NCBI RefSeq assembly: GCF_004015185.1 | Contig: NZ_CP025746.1 | Span: 1,629,776-1,693,775, forward strand | DNA: 64,000 bases | From: Clostridium manihotivorum | Lineage (GTDB): Bacteria > Bacillota > Clostridia > Clostridiales > Clostridiaceae | Reading direction: 5' to 3' | Shown here: in pieces, positions 16,430 through 25,878 of the stretch | How the letters are laid out: every line of letters begins with the position of its first letter | Position numbering within the stretch: the first letter of the stretch is position 1 | The notes under the pieces: model-generated | What the model was told of the DNA's origin: nothing | What the model saw: the letters and a program-made list of their open reading frames with translations, nothing else | The model's database searches: none | Position numbers and translations under genes: made by a program

Positions 16430-16696
16430 AACGACGAAAAGAAGAAAGCTCTTCAGGCTCTTAAGACTTGCAAAGGACAGATAGAAGGTATCATAAAAAT
16501 GATTGAAGAAGATAGATATTGCATAGACATATCTAATCAAATAATAGCTTCGCAAGGGCTTCTAAAGAGGGCTAATAAACTAATATTGAGACAGCATATG
16601 ACTCATTGTGTAAAAGCAGCTATTAGAAGAGAATATGATCAAGAAGAAAAGATAAACGAAGTAATGGATATTTTAGATAAATTAATAGATAAATAA
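16427..16696 (+). CDS. csoR: CsoR copper-sensing repressor
   Basis: An 89-residue all-helical repressor. The Cu(I) ligands are all present at the classical spacing: Cys32 (RYC), His57 and Cys61 (HMTHC). This fits CsoR and rules out the formaldehyde sensor FrmR or the persulfide sensor CstR. It binds its operator when copper-free and lets go on binding Cu(I). The ATG at 16427 follows GGAGGT (16416-16421). copA follows after ten bases, so csoR and copA form an autoregulated operon. Confidence 0.93.
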   Translation: MNDEKKKALQALKTCKGQIEGIIKMIEEDRYCIDISNQIIASQGLLKRANKLILRQHMTHCVKAAIRREYDQEEKINEVMDILDKLIDK

Positions 16697-16706
16697 AGGA
16701 GGAAAT

Positions 16707-19145
16707 ATGACTACTAAAACTCTAAAAATAGAAGGTATGACTTGTGCAGCTTGTGTACGAAGAGTAGAAAGAGCTGTAGCAAAGTTAGAGGGAGTAAACG
16801 AAGCATTAGTTAATTTGGCCACAGAAACCCTCAAGGTATCTTTTGAAGAAGAAAAATTATCACTAAATGATGTTGAGGCAGCAGTTGATAAAGCAGGCTA
16901 TAAAGCAGTTTCAGCCATCAAGCATGCAAGAGTTGGAGTGCAAGGAATGACTTGTGCTGCTTGTGTAAGCAGAGTAGAGAGATTTGTTAGAAAGGTAGAT
17001 GGAGTTGAGAAAGCAGATGTAAACTTAGCAGCTGAAACTCTAACTGTTGCATTCGATTCAGATATAATACGACTTTCTGATATAAAGAAAGCAGTTGAAA
17101 AAGCTGGTTATAAGGCGGTAGAAGAGGAAAAGGAGGATGAGCATAGAGATAGAAAACAGCAAGAAATAGATTCTATGAAGAAGCGACTTATAGTTTCAAT
17201 AGTATTTACTGTTCCGCTTCTTATCATAGCTATGGGACATATGCTTGGGATGCCACTTCCTAGTTTTATAGATCCACATCACCACCCCCTTAGTTTTGGT
17301 ATGGTTCAGCTTATACTTGCATCTATTGTTATAATAGCAGGTAGAAAATTCTTTATAGCAGGGGTTAAAAACCTTATACAACTCAGTCCTAATATGGATA
17401 GTCTTATAGCCATAGGTACATCAGCAGCATATTTGTATGGATTATTCGCTATATATAAGATAAGCCAGGGCAATATGGAATATACCATGGATTTATATTT
17501 TGAATCTGCAGGTACAATCCTTACTTTAATAACTTTAGGTAAATATTTAGAGGCAATAACTAAAGGAAAGACCTCTGAAGCTATTAAGAAGCTTATGGGA
17601 TTAACACCAAAGACGGCAGTAATTTTAAAGGACGAAGAAGAAAAAATAATAGCTATAGATGAAGTAGAGGTTGGAGATATTATTATAGTTAAGCCAGGAG
17701 AAAAGCTTCCTGTAGATGGAACTATAATAGAGGGACTTACGTCTATTGATGAGGCAATGCTTACAGGAGAGAGTATACCAGTAGAAAAAACTGTTGGTGA
17801 CACTGTATATGGAGCAAGTATCAATAAAAACGGAATGATAAAGTATAAGGCTACAAAGGTAGGTAAGGATACTGCGCTTTCTAGAATTATAAAACTAGTT
17901 GAGGATGCCCAAGGGTCTAAAGCTCCTATTGCAAAGATGGCAGATATAATATCAGGATACTTTGTACCGGTAGTTATAGGGCTTGCGCTTATATCAAGTT
18001 TGACTTGGGCTATATTTGGTCATGGAACTATATTCTCACTTACAATCTTTATATCAGTACTAGTTATAGCGTGTCCTTGTGCCTTAGGGCTAGCAACCCC
18101 TACTGCAATAATGGTTGGTACAGGTAAAGGTGCAGAGTTTGGAGTTCTCATAAAAAGTGGTGAAGCACTAGAAACAAGCTATAAGATAAATACAGTTGTT
18201 TTTGATAAGACTGGAACAATAACTGAAGGGAAGCCTAAGGTTACAGATATAGTAGCTATTGATTTAAATGAAGATCAATTGCTTGCTTATGCAGCAGCTG
18301 CAGAAAAAGGCTCAGAACATCCTTTAGGTGAAGCTATTGTAGCAGAAGCTGAGTATAGAGGACTTGAATTGAGCAAACTAGATAGTTTTAAAGCAATACC
18401 AGGAAAAGGAATAAGTGTGGTTATTGAAGGTAAAACAATAGTTCTTGGTAATAAAAAGTTATTTATAGATGAAGATATTATTATAGGAGATTTGGAAGAG
18501 AAGGCTGAAAAGTTATCAAGAGAAGGAAAAACCCCTATGTATTTATCAGTTGATGATAAAATGTCAGGAGTGATTGCCGTTGCAGACACTGTTAAGCAAA
18601 ATAGTAAGAATGCTATAAAGGCCTTGCATAAGATGGGGATAGAAGTTGTTATGCTTACTGGAGATAACAAGAATACTGCAGAAGCTATAGCAAGAGAAGT
18701 AGGAATAGATAGAGTTGTGGCAGAAGTAATGCCGGAAGATAAATCTAGAAAGGTAAAGGATATACAAGCTGAAGGAAGAAAGGTTGCGATGGTAGGAGAT
18801 GGGATCAATGATGCGCCAGCACTAGCTGCTGCAGATGTTGGTATTGCAATTGGTTCAGGTACAGATGTAGCTATAGAATCAGCTGATGTAGTTTTAATGA
18901 GAAGTGATATCTTAGATGTTATAACAGCTATAGATCTTAGTAAGAAGACTATAAGAAATATAAAACAAAATCTTTTTTGGGCCTTTGGGTATAATACCCT
19001 TGGTATACCGGTAGCTATGGGAATCTTATATGCCTTTGGCGGACCGCTACTAAATCCTATGCTAGCTGCCTTTGCCATGAGCTTTAGCTCAGTTTCAGTA
19101 CTATTAAATGCCTTGAGACTTAAAAACTATAAACCATTAATTTAA
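16707..19145 (+). CDS. copA: Copper-exporting P1B-type ATPase CopA
   Basis: An 812-residue heavy-metal ATPase that pumps Cu(I) out of the cell. Two N-terminal metal-binding domains each carry GMTCAAC (Cys13/Cys16 and Cys83/Cys86). The transport motif CPC is at 456-458 and the phosphorylated Asp500 lies in DKTGT. The HP motif appears in GSEHPLGEA, and the hinge GDGINDAP is at 697-704. Eight membrane helices are expected. An AAGGAGG site precedes the ATG. Second gene of the csoR operon. Length and motif order are standard for Firmicute CopA. Confidence 0.96.
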   Translation: MTTKTLKIEGMTCAACVRRVERAVAKLEGVNEALVNLATETLKVSFEEEKLSLNDVEAAVDKAGYKAVSAIKHARVGVQGMTCAACVSRVERFVRKVDGVEKADVNLAAETLTVAFDSDIIRLSDIKKAVEKAGYKAVEEEKEDEHRDRKQQEIDSMKKRLIVSIVFTVPLLIIAMGHMLGMPLPSFIDPHHHPLSFGMVQLILASIVIIAGRKFFIAGVKNLIQLSPNMDSLIAIGTSAAYLYGLFAIYKISQGNMEYTMDLYFESAGTILTLITLGKYLEAITKGKTSEAIKKLMGLTPKTAVILKDEEEKIIAIDEVEVGDIIIVKPGEKLPVDGTIIEGLTSIDEAMLTGESIPVEKTVGDTVYGASINKNGMIKYKATKVGKDTALSRIIKLVEDAQGSKAPIAKMADIISGYFVPVVIGLALISSLTWAIFGHGTIFSLTIFISVLVIACPCALGLATPTAIMVGTGKGAEFGVLIKSGEALETSYKINTVVFDKTGTITEGKPKVTDIVAIDLNEDQLLAYAAAAEKGSEHPLGEAIVAEAEYRGLELSKLDSFKAIPGKGISVVIEGKTIVLGNKKLFIDEDIIIGDLEEKAEKLSREGKTPMYLSVDDKMSGVIAVADTVKQNSKNAIKALHKMGIEVVMLTGDNKNTAEAIAREVGIDRVVAEVMPEDKSRKVKDIQAEGRKVAMVGDGINDAPALAAADVGIAIGSGTDVAIESADVVLMRSDILDVITAIDLSKKTIRNIKQNLFWAFGYNTLGIPVAMGILYAFGGPLLNPMLAAFAMSFSSVSVLLNALRLKNYKPLI

Positions 19146-19217
19146 TTATAATAGTTTAAGCTGCCTGCTAGGAAGGAGCTGTGAAATATACTCTTTTCTA
19201 GCAAGGTTTAAAATATA

Positions 19218-19261
19218 GGCTATGTTTAAGAATAACTTGAAAAAGGCACTTTAACGCAGCC
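19218..19261. repeat. Repeat family B, minimal copy
   Basis: 44 bases consisting almost only of two opposed termini: GGCTATGTTTAAGAATAA at the left and the complement of GGCTGCGTTAAAGTGCC at the right. It lies between copA and copZ. Confidence 0.65.
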
Positions 19262-19295
19262 AAAATATATTATTATATAAAAGGAGAGATGCAAC

Positions 19296-19493
19296 ATGAG
19301 TAAAAATGTAAAAATAGAAGGAATGTCTTGTATGCATTGCGTAAAGCATGTAGAAAATGCTTTATCAGCATTAGAAGGAGTAGAAAAATTTAAGGTTGAA
19401 GTTGGATCAGCTGTTGTTGAAGGAAATGTTTCTGACGAAGCCTTAAAGAATGCAATTGAAGAAGAAGGATATGACGTAGTATCTATATCTTAA
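19296..19493 (+). CDS. copZ: Copper chaperone CopZ
   Basis: A 65-residue ferredoxin-like metallochaperone with the Cu(I)-binding motif MSCMHC (Cys12, Cys15). It hands copper to the CopA N-terminal domains. The ATG follows AAGGAGAG. It is the last gene of the copper locus, 150 bases after copA. The gap holds a minimal repeat, so it is probably co-transcribed but this is not certain. A strong terminator follows. Confidence 0.93.
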   Translation: MSKNVKIEGMSCMHCVKHVENALSALEGVEKFKVEVGSAVVEGNVSDEALKNAIEEEGYDVVSIS

Positions 19494-19499
19494 TATAAG

Positions 19500-19535
19500 C
19501 TAAAGGCTGCCTGGTTCTCTAGGCAGCCTTTAGTT
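19500..19535. terminator. Terminator between convergent genes
   Basis: CTAAAGGCTGCCT / AGGCAGCCTTTAG, a 13-base perfect stem, for copZ and possibly also the opposing operon. Confidence 0.85.
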
Positions 19536-19552
19536 TATGGTAGATATTAACT

Positions 19553-20212
19553 TTATAGATCAGCACTTTCAAAGGTCTCTACGATAAAATCGAATTCACT
19601 TGGATCAGATATTTCACCGTAATTATCCTCAGATATTCCAGGATAGTAGTACAATATAAATTTCTCATCCTTATCAAACACATTTTGGATTATTATATAT
19701 TGTCTATCTAGTTCACAATCTTGAAGAGTAGCTAGTACATTATATTTAGTACTTCTTCCAGTATTATTGTTAGTAAGATCTAGAGTAAAGTTTTTATGAT
19801 ATGTGACATTTATTTTTTCGTGATCACAGCTTTTTATAAAGGAGTTGTTTCTACAACCTCTACAGCTATTAAAACTACATTCCTTAACGCAGTTTAGGCA
19901 TGCGCAGCTTGAACAGTTCTTTAATTGAACAAAATCATCAATATGATCCTTCTTAAAAGAAGTAAGCAAACCCTCGTATTTGTTACCTTTGAAAAGTCCG
20001 CCTATGAAAGAACTACTCTTATTGTCTGTCTCAGCTGCATTTAGTAATTCTATATATTTTTTTAATACATCTCTTTTAACATTATATTTTCTTATTTTTA
20101 GAGTTTTTTCAGAAAGGAATGGGGCTACGTTATCTAGTCCGTAGCTTATATCAACATATACTTTTCCCCAAACCTCCTTTTCTGATTTTACAAATTCCAA
20201 GTCATTGCTCAT
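19553..20212 (-). CDS. Hypothetical Cys-cluster protein downstream of pspA
   Basis: A 219-residue protein I do not recognise. The ATG at 20212 is preferred because AGGTGA lies at a proper distance upstream, while an in-frame GTG nine bases earlier overlaps that site. The middle holds a dense cysteine region, NCSSCACLNCVKECSFNSC, then RGC and a further Cys, about nine Cys within 35 residues, most likely a zinc or Fe-S site. The C-terminal third is beta-rich and ends acidic. It is the last gene of a three-gene reverse operon with PspA and a Ser-rich membrane protein. A role in the same membrane-stress function is an inference from position. Confidence 0.75.
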   Translation of the reverse strand: MSNDLEFVKSEKEVWGKVYVDISYGLDNVAPFLSEKTLKIRKYNVKRDVLKKYIELLNAAETDNKSSSFIGGLFKGNKYEGLLTSFKKDHIDDFVQLKNCSSCACLNCVKECSFNSCRGCRNNSFIKSCDHEKINVTYHKNFTLDLTNNNTGRSTKYNVLATLQDCELDRQYIIIQNVFDKDEKFILYYYPGISEDNYGEISDPSEFDFIVETFESADL

Positions 20213-20237
20213 ATAATTCACCTATCATATTCTAGTA

Positions 20238-20888
20238 TTAAGAATTTTTGTACTTAGCAAGTTCTGCATCTAAGTCTGTAGTGTCTAAAGATTCGAATTC
20301 TTTATCTAATGAGTCTACTTCTCTTAAGTCACCAAGACCTTCAGCAAGAGCTTCTTTTCTTTGTATCTTTCTTTCGATATCATCTACAGATATTGAATTT
20401 GATTTAGATTGAACATTTGCAAGTATTTCATTAACTTGTTTAGATGCTTCAGCATTGCTATATCTAGCAGCAGCTTCATCTCTGTAACTTCTAGTTTTTT
20501 GGATTTCTTCTTCTAAAGCTCTAAGATTTTTCTTAATAAGCTCTGCTTTTGCAGAAGCCTCATTATAACTTGCTTTTAAGGATTCATATTTCTTATCTGC
20601 ATCAAGTTTTCTTTGAAGAGCTTTCTTAGCTAAATCTTCATTACTCTTTGCAAGAGCTAACTTAACTTTTTCATCGTATTCTTCAGATTCTTTTTTAGCT
20701 GCAGACATTTTCTTTTCAATTTCATGAACGTTACCTAAGATTTGAGCAGATGAAAGCTTAGCTTTATTTAAGTTTTCTTCCATATCTCTTACCTTTTGGT
20801 CCAATAATAGTATTGGATCCTCCATATTGTCTAATGTGTCATTTACCTTTGCCTTGAACATATTTGATATTCTTGATAAAACTCCCAT
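20238..20888 (-). CDS. pspA: PspA/IM30 family protein
   Basis: A 216-residue, almost wholly helical coiled-coil protein of the PspA/IM30/Vipp1 (ESCRT-III-like) family. The N-terminus MGVLSRISNMFKAKVNDTLDNMEDP is the classic membrane-binding amphipathic helix plus the conserved D-P turn. Long Glu/Lys/Ala-rich helices fill 30-165. Such proteins coat damaged membranes and preserve the proton gradient. An AGGAGG site precedes the start. The gene follows the Ser-rich membrane protein by 14 bases, so both come from the promoter at 21558-21586. No pspB/C or liaFSR genes are near. Confidence 0.92.
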   Translation of the reverse strand: MGVLSRISNMFKAKVNDTLDNMEDPILLLDQKVRDMEENLNKAKLSSAQILGNVHEIEKKMSAAKKESEEYDEKVKLALAKSNEDLAKKALQRKLDADKKYESLKASYNEASAKAELIKKNLRALEEEIQKTRSYRDEAAARYSNAEASKQVNEILANVQSKSNSISVDDIERKIQRKEALAEGLGDLREVDSLDKEFESLDTTDLDAELAKYKNS

Positions 20889-20902
20889 GATATTTCCTCC
20901 TA

Positions 20903-21535
20903 TTATCTTCTTCTCATATATTTTTTTATTAAGTGAATAATTAAAAGTATTATTATTATTGTAAATAATATTTTGAATACACTACCTATCACACTGACAG
21001 GGGATCTGTATCCTAAAAATGGACTACTGTATCCAGAGTAGTGACTTCTACCGAAAAATGGTATTGGTATCGGTATATAGGTTCTTTTTGATCCACCATT
21101 GTAGGATGATGATCCACTTGAGGAAGAACCACTAGAGCTTGAACTACTTCCAGATGATGAACTACTGCTTGAGTCAGGTTTTGAATTGGAAAAGGAACCT
21201 GATTTGTACCCACTACTTGATGACTTAGAACCACTTGTTGCTTTCGAAGGCGATGAACTTGAACTGCTACTGGAACTTGATTTGCTACTGCTTGAACCTG
21301 AGAATGAACCTGACTTAAAACCACTGCTGGAAGACTTAGAAGAACTAAATGATCCAGATGACTTGAAGCTAGAGGATTTTCCTCCGATTGCTGCTGCGTA
21401 AACAGTCTTATTATTGCTTAATCCACCAAAAGCATTGACACAATCTAAACTATAACTTGAAAAAATAAATATGAGTGTGAGCACTAACCCAAACAAAAAG
21501 CGCTTTTTATTTTGGTTTATGATAACCACCTCCAC
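20903..21535 (-). CDS. Ser-rich low-complexity membrane protein, first gene of psp operon
   Basis: About 205-210 residues. A hydrophobic leader (residues about 13-35) is followed by about 85 residues that are mostly Ser with Gly and Lys (repeats like SSSSGFKSGSFS). A Pro/Ile segment (YIPIPIPFFGR) leads to a C-terminal membrane helix (FKILFTIIIILLIIHLI) ending KKYMRRR. The Ser-rich part probably lies outside the cell between two anchors. I do not recognise the family. The start is uncertain: GTG at 21535 has no ribosome site before it, while a strong GGAGGTGG (21533-21526) points to ATC (21523) or ATA (21520) as the initiation codon. Confidence 0.75.
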   Translation of the reverse strand: MEVVIINQNKKRFLFGLVLTLIFIFSSYSLDCVNAFGGLSNNKTVYAAAIGGKSSSFKSSGSFSSSKSSSSGFKSGSFSGSSSSKSSSSSSSSSSPSKATSGSKSSSSGYKSGSFSNSKPDSSSSSSSGSSSSSSGSSSSGSSSYNGGSKRTYIPIPIPFFGRSHYSGYSSPFLGYRSPVSVIGSVFKILFTIIIILLIIHLIKKYMRRR

Positions 21536-21557
21536 CGTATCGCCCTGCGATGTTTTT

Positions 21558-21586
21558 ATTATATGGTATTGTTAACTATATTTCAA
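21558..21586 (-). promoter_or_regulatory. Promoter of the psp-like operon
   Basis: On the reverse strand TTGAAA (21586-21581), 17-base spacer, TATAAT (21563-21558). Predicted start near 21551, giving a 5' leader of only about 15-30 bases. Confidence 0.75.
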
Positions 21587-22025
21587 TATAAAATATAACC
21601 TATTTTGTCCTAAAAGATATCATATTATGATTTTGTTTAATGCAGTCTCGTTCAAGCTCACTATATCTGATGGTTTCTTTGATTTTCTTCAAAAATATGA
21701 GTTATTGTATAACTTGTTATAGAATTAATAAAAACTTTTTTAGAAAAAATATTAATTTATATATGCTTGCATGGTGATCCACAGAATTCGGGAGAAGCTT
21801 ATCACCAGAACCCGAGAATTTATAACAAGTATGAATTAAGTTTGCATAAAGGTTATCTATAAATTATATCATAGCTGACTATAATAATTATAATTGATTT
21901 GAAGTATTTGGCAAAGTAAATTTTGGTTCAGTTTACATCTTGTTTAAAAAGTTTTACTTATGTAAAATTAGAAGTATCATAAATAAATTAATGAATAAAA
22001 TCATTGATTCTAAGGAGAGTGTGTT
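21587..22025. other. Divergent intergenic region before rpsA
   Basis: About 490 bases between the psp-like operon and the S1 gene, including the promoter above. It contains a palindromic repeat (family C, 21757-21838). The rpsA promoter must be here but I could not place it confidently. Confidence 0.55.
21757..21838. repeat. Repeat family C, palindromic, longest copy
   Basis: Inner pairs GGTGAT / ATCACC and GAATTCGGG / CCCGAGAATT give a branched hairpin. The outer parts (ATACTTG-TATAAA and TTCTGG-GAT on the reverse strand) match the copy at 33361-33422. Confidence 0.55.
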
Positions 22026-23192
22026 ATGGAGAAAGAATTAACTCAGGATATGTCAATGGGAGCTATGATGGATAGCTACGATTTCAAAAAAATCCATTCA
22101 GGAGAAATAGTAAGAGGAAAAGTAATAAAGGTTACAAAGGATGAAGTGTTTGTAAACATTAACTATTTCTCTGACGGTATAATAACTAGAAGTGAAGTTA
22201 GCGATGATTTTGATGGAGAATTAAGCGAATTATTAAATGTAGATGATGAAATAGATGTAATGATAATAAGTACTGATGATGGGGAAGGTAATGTTGTTTT
22301 ATCTAAGAAAAAAGCAGATGAGATAAAAGTTTGGGATGATATAAGAAATGCCTTTGAAAGCAAGGCTAATATCGACGTCAAAATAAAAGAGCAAGTTAAA
22401 GGTGGTTTCATAGCTGGATATAAGGGGATAAGAGTATTTATTCCAGGTTCTCAAGGTGCATTTGAATGGAGAGATAATTTTAATGAAAGTATTAATACAG
22501 TAGTTGAGGTAGCTATTATAGAATTTGATGAAGACAAAAAGAAAGTTGTTGCTTCTAGAAGAGCTGTTGAGACACAAGAAAGAGAGAAGAAGAAAGAGGA
22601 TCTTTGGAAGTCACTAACCGTAGGCCAGAAGATAACAGGAAAAGTAGCTAGACTAGTAAAGTTTGGAGCTTTTGTAGATTTAGGTGGTGTTGAAGGACTT
22701 ATTCATATTTCTGACCTTTCTTGGAAGAGAATAAATGATCCGTCAGAAGTAGTAAGTGTTGGCGATGAAGTAGAAGTATTTATACAAGAATTAGACCAAA
22801 AAAAGGGCAGAATTTCATTGGCGCTTAAGGATGTAGCTACAGATCCATGGAGTAATGTAAAGTCAAAATATAAAGTCAATGATGTGGTTAAAGGAAGAGT
22901 GGTAAAGTTTATGAATTTTGGAGCCTTCGTAGAACTAGAACCAGGGGTAGAAGGTCTTGTTCATATTGGAGAGATATCAGAAGATAATATTGCAAAACCA
23001 TCAGATGTATTAAAGATTAATGATATGGTAAAAGTAAAAGTATTAGATATAGTTATAGATGAAAACAATCATAAGATAAGTCTAAGCATTAAAGAAGCTA
23101 CTGAAAGATCCAAAGAATACTTGCAGTACAATGATAGCGAAGAAGGTGCAAGTTTAGGAGAGCTTTTTGGGGACTTATTTAAGAAACTATAA
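22026..23192 (+). CDS. rpsA: 30S ribosomal protein S1-like, four S1 domains
   Basis: A 388-residue RNA-binding protein with four tandem S1 (OB-fold) repeats near residues 22-92, 108-172, 190-260 and 275-345. Repeats three and four carry the typical V-x-F-GAFV-L-x-GVEGL-HIS/GEIS pattern. Gram-positive S1 proteins usually have four repeats instead of the six of E. coli, so the length is normal. The start has AAGGAGAG. It is followed after 18 bases by a TPR gene without a terminator, so the two are probably co-transcribed. Confidence 0.88.
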   Translation: MEKELTQDMSMGAMMDSYDFKKIHSGEIVRGKVIKVTKDEVFVNINYFSDGIITRSEVSDDFDGELSELLNVDDEIDVMIISTDDGEGNVVLSKKKADEIKVWDDIRNAFESKANIDVKIKEQVKGGFIAGYKGIRVFIPGSQGAFEWRDNFNESINTVVEVAIIEFDEDKKKVVASRRAVETQEREKKKEDLWKSLTVGQKITGKVARLVKFGAFVDLGGVEGLIHISDLSWKRINDPSEVVSVGDEVEVFIQELDQKKGRISLALKDVATDPWSNVKSKYKVNDVVKGRVVKFMNFGAFVELEPGVEGLVHIGEISEDNIAKPSDVLKINDMVKVKVLDIVIDENNHKISLSIKEATERSKEYLQYNDSEEGASLGELFGDLFKKL

Positions 23193-23210
23193 GCAGGATT
23201 AGGAGGAGTA

Positions 23211-23717
23211 ATGGAAAGTAAAAGCTCTAGACCATTTTATCTTCAATCTGATAAAAGCAACTTAAGAATTAAGATTACTATAGGAGTTATACTTTTGGTT
23301 TTGGCACTTACTACTCCACCATTATTTATTATTTTGATTGCATACGCAGTATATGTAGTCTTGCAGATAAAGAAAAATAAAAGTGAAGAAGTAAAGAAAT
23401 TTGAAGAGATACTACATTTATACTTTGATAAAGACTATAGACAATGTCTAGATAGATGTGAAGAATATAATTACAAAGATAATTTGAAGATACATATAAT
23501 AAAGGCTTTATGCCTATATGAAATTAAAGATTATCAAGGATATATTCATTTAATAAGCAGTTTGTCAGATAAAAGATTAGATGAGGACATAGATGTAGTG
23601 CTAAAATTAGCTCAATCTTATGAGTACACTGAGCAATCAGATAAGGCTAAGGAAACTTATAAAAGACTTGTAAAATATCACCCTAATAGTAAGTTTCTAA
23701 AAGATAAGCTAGGATAA
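23211..23717 (+). CDS. Membrane-anchored TPR-like protein
   Basis: A 168-residue protein with a cytosolic N-terminus, a hydrophobic segment at about 22-52 (probably a helical hairpin), then a soluble helical domain. The last part, DVVLKLAQSYEYTEQSDKAKETYKRLVKYHPNSKFLKDKLG, is a recognisable tetratricopeptide repeat. An earlier Tyr/Cys-rich helix pair (HLYFDKDYRQCLDRCEEYN) is a likely degenerate repeat. An AGGAGG site precedes the ATG. TPR units bind other proteins; the partner is unknown. It sits 18 bases behind rpsA. Confidence 0.75.
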   Translation: MESKSSRPFYLQSDKSNLRIKITIGVILLVLALTTPPLFIILIAYAVYVVLQIKKNKSEEVKKFEEILHLYFDKDYRQCLDRCEEYNYKDNLKIHIIKALCLYEIKDYQGYIHLISSLSDKRLDEDIDVVLKLAQSYEYTEQSDKAKETYKRLVKYHPNSKFLKDKLG

Positions 23718-23795
23718 ATCTCTTGTGTAGGTGCAGTAAAGAATAGGGTAAATAACAACTTAATATAAACAATAGACTTTGTACCTAAAAAATGA

Positions 23796-23842
23796 CCATG
23801 CATAGAGGAGATATTCCTATTTATGCATGGTTGTTTTTGTTT
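23796..23842. terminator. Bidirectional terminator
   Basis: ACCATGCATA / TATGCATGGT stem, T-run downstream and A-run upstream, placed between the TPR gene and the convergent pyruvate kinase gene. Confidence 0.8.
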
Positions 23843-23993
23843 TAAAACAAAGAAATTATTTTCTAAAATTAGGTTTTGTAAATTTCAGCATATTTAAAGT
23901 AGTTTTTAGAGTATGAAGTAAAAAGCACATTATACTTTTACTAGCAAACTTCTTAAATACTTTGAAAAGGCCAAGATAAGTAAAAATACATAA

Positions 23994-25412
23994 CTATAGT
24001 TTCTCTATCTTAAGCATATTAGTACCACCAGTGTGAGCTGTAGGCATGCCAGCGGCAACCATTATATTTTCACCAGTAGTTGCTATGCCAACTGCTCTTG
24101 CAGCATTCTTAGCTTCATTTATGATTTCATCTGTAGTGCTAAATTCGTTACAAAGTTTAGGGATAACTCCAAAGTTTAAAGATAGATGTCTTCTTACAGT
24201 TTCGTTAGGAGTTATTGCTATTATTGGACAACTAGGTCTGTATTTAGATAATAATTTAGCTGTAGCTCCACTTTGAGTTGCTGCAACAATTGCTTTTGTA
24301 GGAAGTTTAAGAGCGGTTTTAGCAGCTGAGTAGCTTATAGCATCTCCAAAGGCTGAGAGACTAGGCTCTTTTAATCTTCTCATAAGATGTTCATAATCTA
24401 GATTAGCTTCAGCTTCCTTGGCGATTCTAGACATAGTGCTTGCAGCCTCAAGTGGATAGTGTCCAGATGCGCTTTCACCACTCAACATTATAGCATCTGT
24501 TCCATCAAATATAGCATTACATATATCACAAGCTTCTGCTCTTGTAGGTCTTGAATTTCTTATCATTGAGTCTAGCATCTGTGTTGCAGTTATTACTATC
24601 TTACCTGCTTCGTTACATTTTCTGATTATAGATTTTTGTATTATTGGGACTTTTTCTATAGGAATTTCAACACCCATATCACCTCTAGCTACCATGATTC
24701 CATCAGAAACTTCTATGATATCATCGATGTTGCTTACTCCTTCTTGACTCTCTATCTTAGATATTATCTTTATGTCACAGCCGCCATTTTCTGCTAGTAA
24801 AGATCTTATTTCTGTAACATCAGAAGCCTTTCTTATAAAAGATGCAGCTACAAAGTCAACACCCATTTCACATCCAAACTTTAAGTCTTCTTTATCCTTA
24901 TCTGTAACTGCTGGAAGTTTAATTTGTACGTTAGGGACATTTACCCCTTTATGGTCTTTCATGGTTCCACCGATTACAACAGTACAGATTATATCTTTTC
25001 CTTCTACTTTATCAACTCTAAATTCCAGTAGCCCATCGTCTACAAGAATTGTTCCACCTGGCTGTATGTCTTCGTATAGCACATCATAGGATATGGAACA
25101 CTTTGTTTCATCGCCAAGTATCTCTTCACCACATTTAAATATAAACTTATCTCCTTCGTTAAGATTTGCTTCACCATTGGCAAAGTTATGAGTTCTTATC
25201 TTAGGTCCCTTTATATCCATTAGTATAGCTGTGGATGAATTAAGCTCAGTTCTTAGTCTCTTTATTAGATCAATTTTTATCTTATGGTCTTCGTGAGTTC
25301 CATGGGAGAAGTTTAATCTTGCTGCACTCATACCTATTTCAATAAACTTTCTTAATATTTCCTCATTGTCGCTAGCAGGGCCAATTGTAAAAATCATTTT
25401 AGTTTTTTGCAT
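23994..25412 (-). CDS. pyk: Pyruvate kinase
   Basis: A 472-residue glycolytic enzyme that converts phosphoenolpyruvate and ADP to pyruvate and ATP. Clear signatures are MIFTIGPASDNEE, AARLNFSHGTHEDH, LMDIKGPKIRTHNF, the catalytic-lysine segment KIISKIESQEGV, VARGDMGVEIP, ITATQMLDSMI and NAIFDGTDAIMLSGESASGHYP. The C-terminal domain (about 355-472) is the normal allosteric domain. The extra PEP-utiliser domain of Bacillus pyruvate kinases is absent. Monocistronic on the reverse strand, with a GAGGTG ribosome site. Confidence 0.97.
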   Translation of the reverse strand: MQKTKMIFTIGPASDNEEILRKFIEIGMSAARLNFSHGTHEDHKIKIDLIKRLRTELNSSTAILMDIKGPKIRTHNFANGEANLNEGDKFIFKCGEEILGDETKCSISYDVLYEDIQPGGTILVDDGLLEFRVDKVEGKDIICTVVIGGTMKDHKGVNVPNVQIKLPAVTDKDKEDLKFGCEMGVDFVAASFIRKASDVTEIRSLLAENGGCDIKIISKIESQEGVSNIDDIIEVSDGIMVARGDMGVEIPIEKVPIIQKSIIRKCNEAGKIVITATQMLDSMIRNSRPTRAEACDICNAIFDGTDAIMLSGESASGHYPLEAASTMSRIAKEAEANLDYEHLMRRLKEPSLSAFGDAISYSAAKTALKLPTKAIVAATQSGATAKLLSKYRPSCPIIAITPNETVRRHLSLNFGVIPKLCNEFSTTDEIINEAKNAARAVGIATTGENIMVAAGMPTAHTGGTNMLKIEKL

Positions 25413-25878
25413 ATAAACACCTCACAATTATTATTTTTTGAATCATAATTCAAATATTTCTGAATTTTTTATTGATTAAAGAGTCATAATTTATATAAAT
25501 CTTTGAAGAATTATATCTTGATATAAATAAAAATGCTCATATAAGCTAATGAATAAAAAACATGACTGGCAGTAAAGTCTTACTAGTTATTCTTATATTT
25601 AAAAAATATTTGTATAATATAAGGAAATCTTTGAAAATAGATTTTAGAAAAGTGTTACAGTATTCAATGGCTCAGTTATAATTTATCCAAAATAAACGGA
25701 TTTAATTATAGCTATAATTACTAAGTATATTATTAAGATTTTAGGGCTTCATGAATATAGGTATTAAAAATTTATGTATTTATAGGATTATTATGCTATA
25801 TTATATTTATAAAATCTTATAGCTATATAGTATTATTTTACCATAGAATTTTAATAATGAAAGGAAGATGTAGTAAAA
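25413..25878. other. Divergent AT-rich intergenic region
   Basis: 466 bases between pyk and pepD. No ORF, strong hairpin or repeat recognised. It must contain both divergent promoters; the extreme A/T content makes any single call unreliable. Confidence 0.5.

Noticed and set aside
18287..19078. Long open frame antisense to copA (263 codons)
   Set aside because: It lies opposite a perfectly conserved P-type ATPase, is rich in Ser/Ala/Ile as expected from the reverse of GC-poor coding DNA, and has no ribosome site.
21013..21324. Val/Gln-rich alternative frame within the Ser-rich gene
   Set aside because: It is the frame-shifted reading of Ser codon repeats, with no independent signals.
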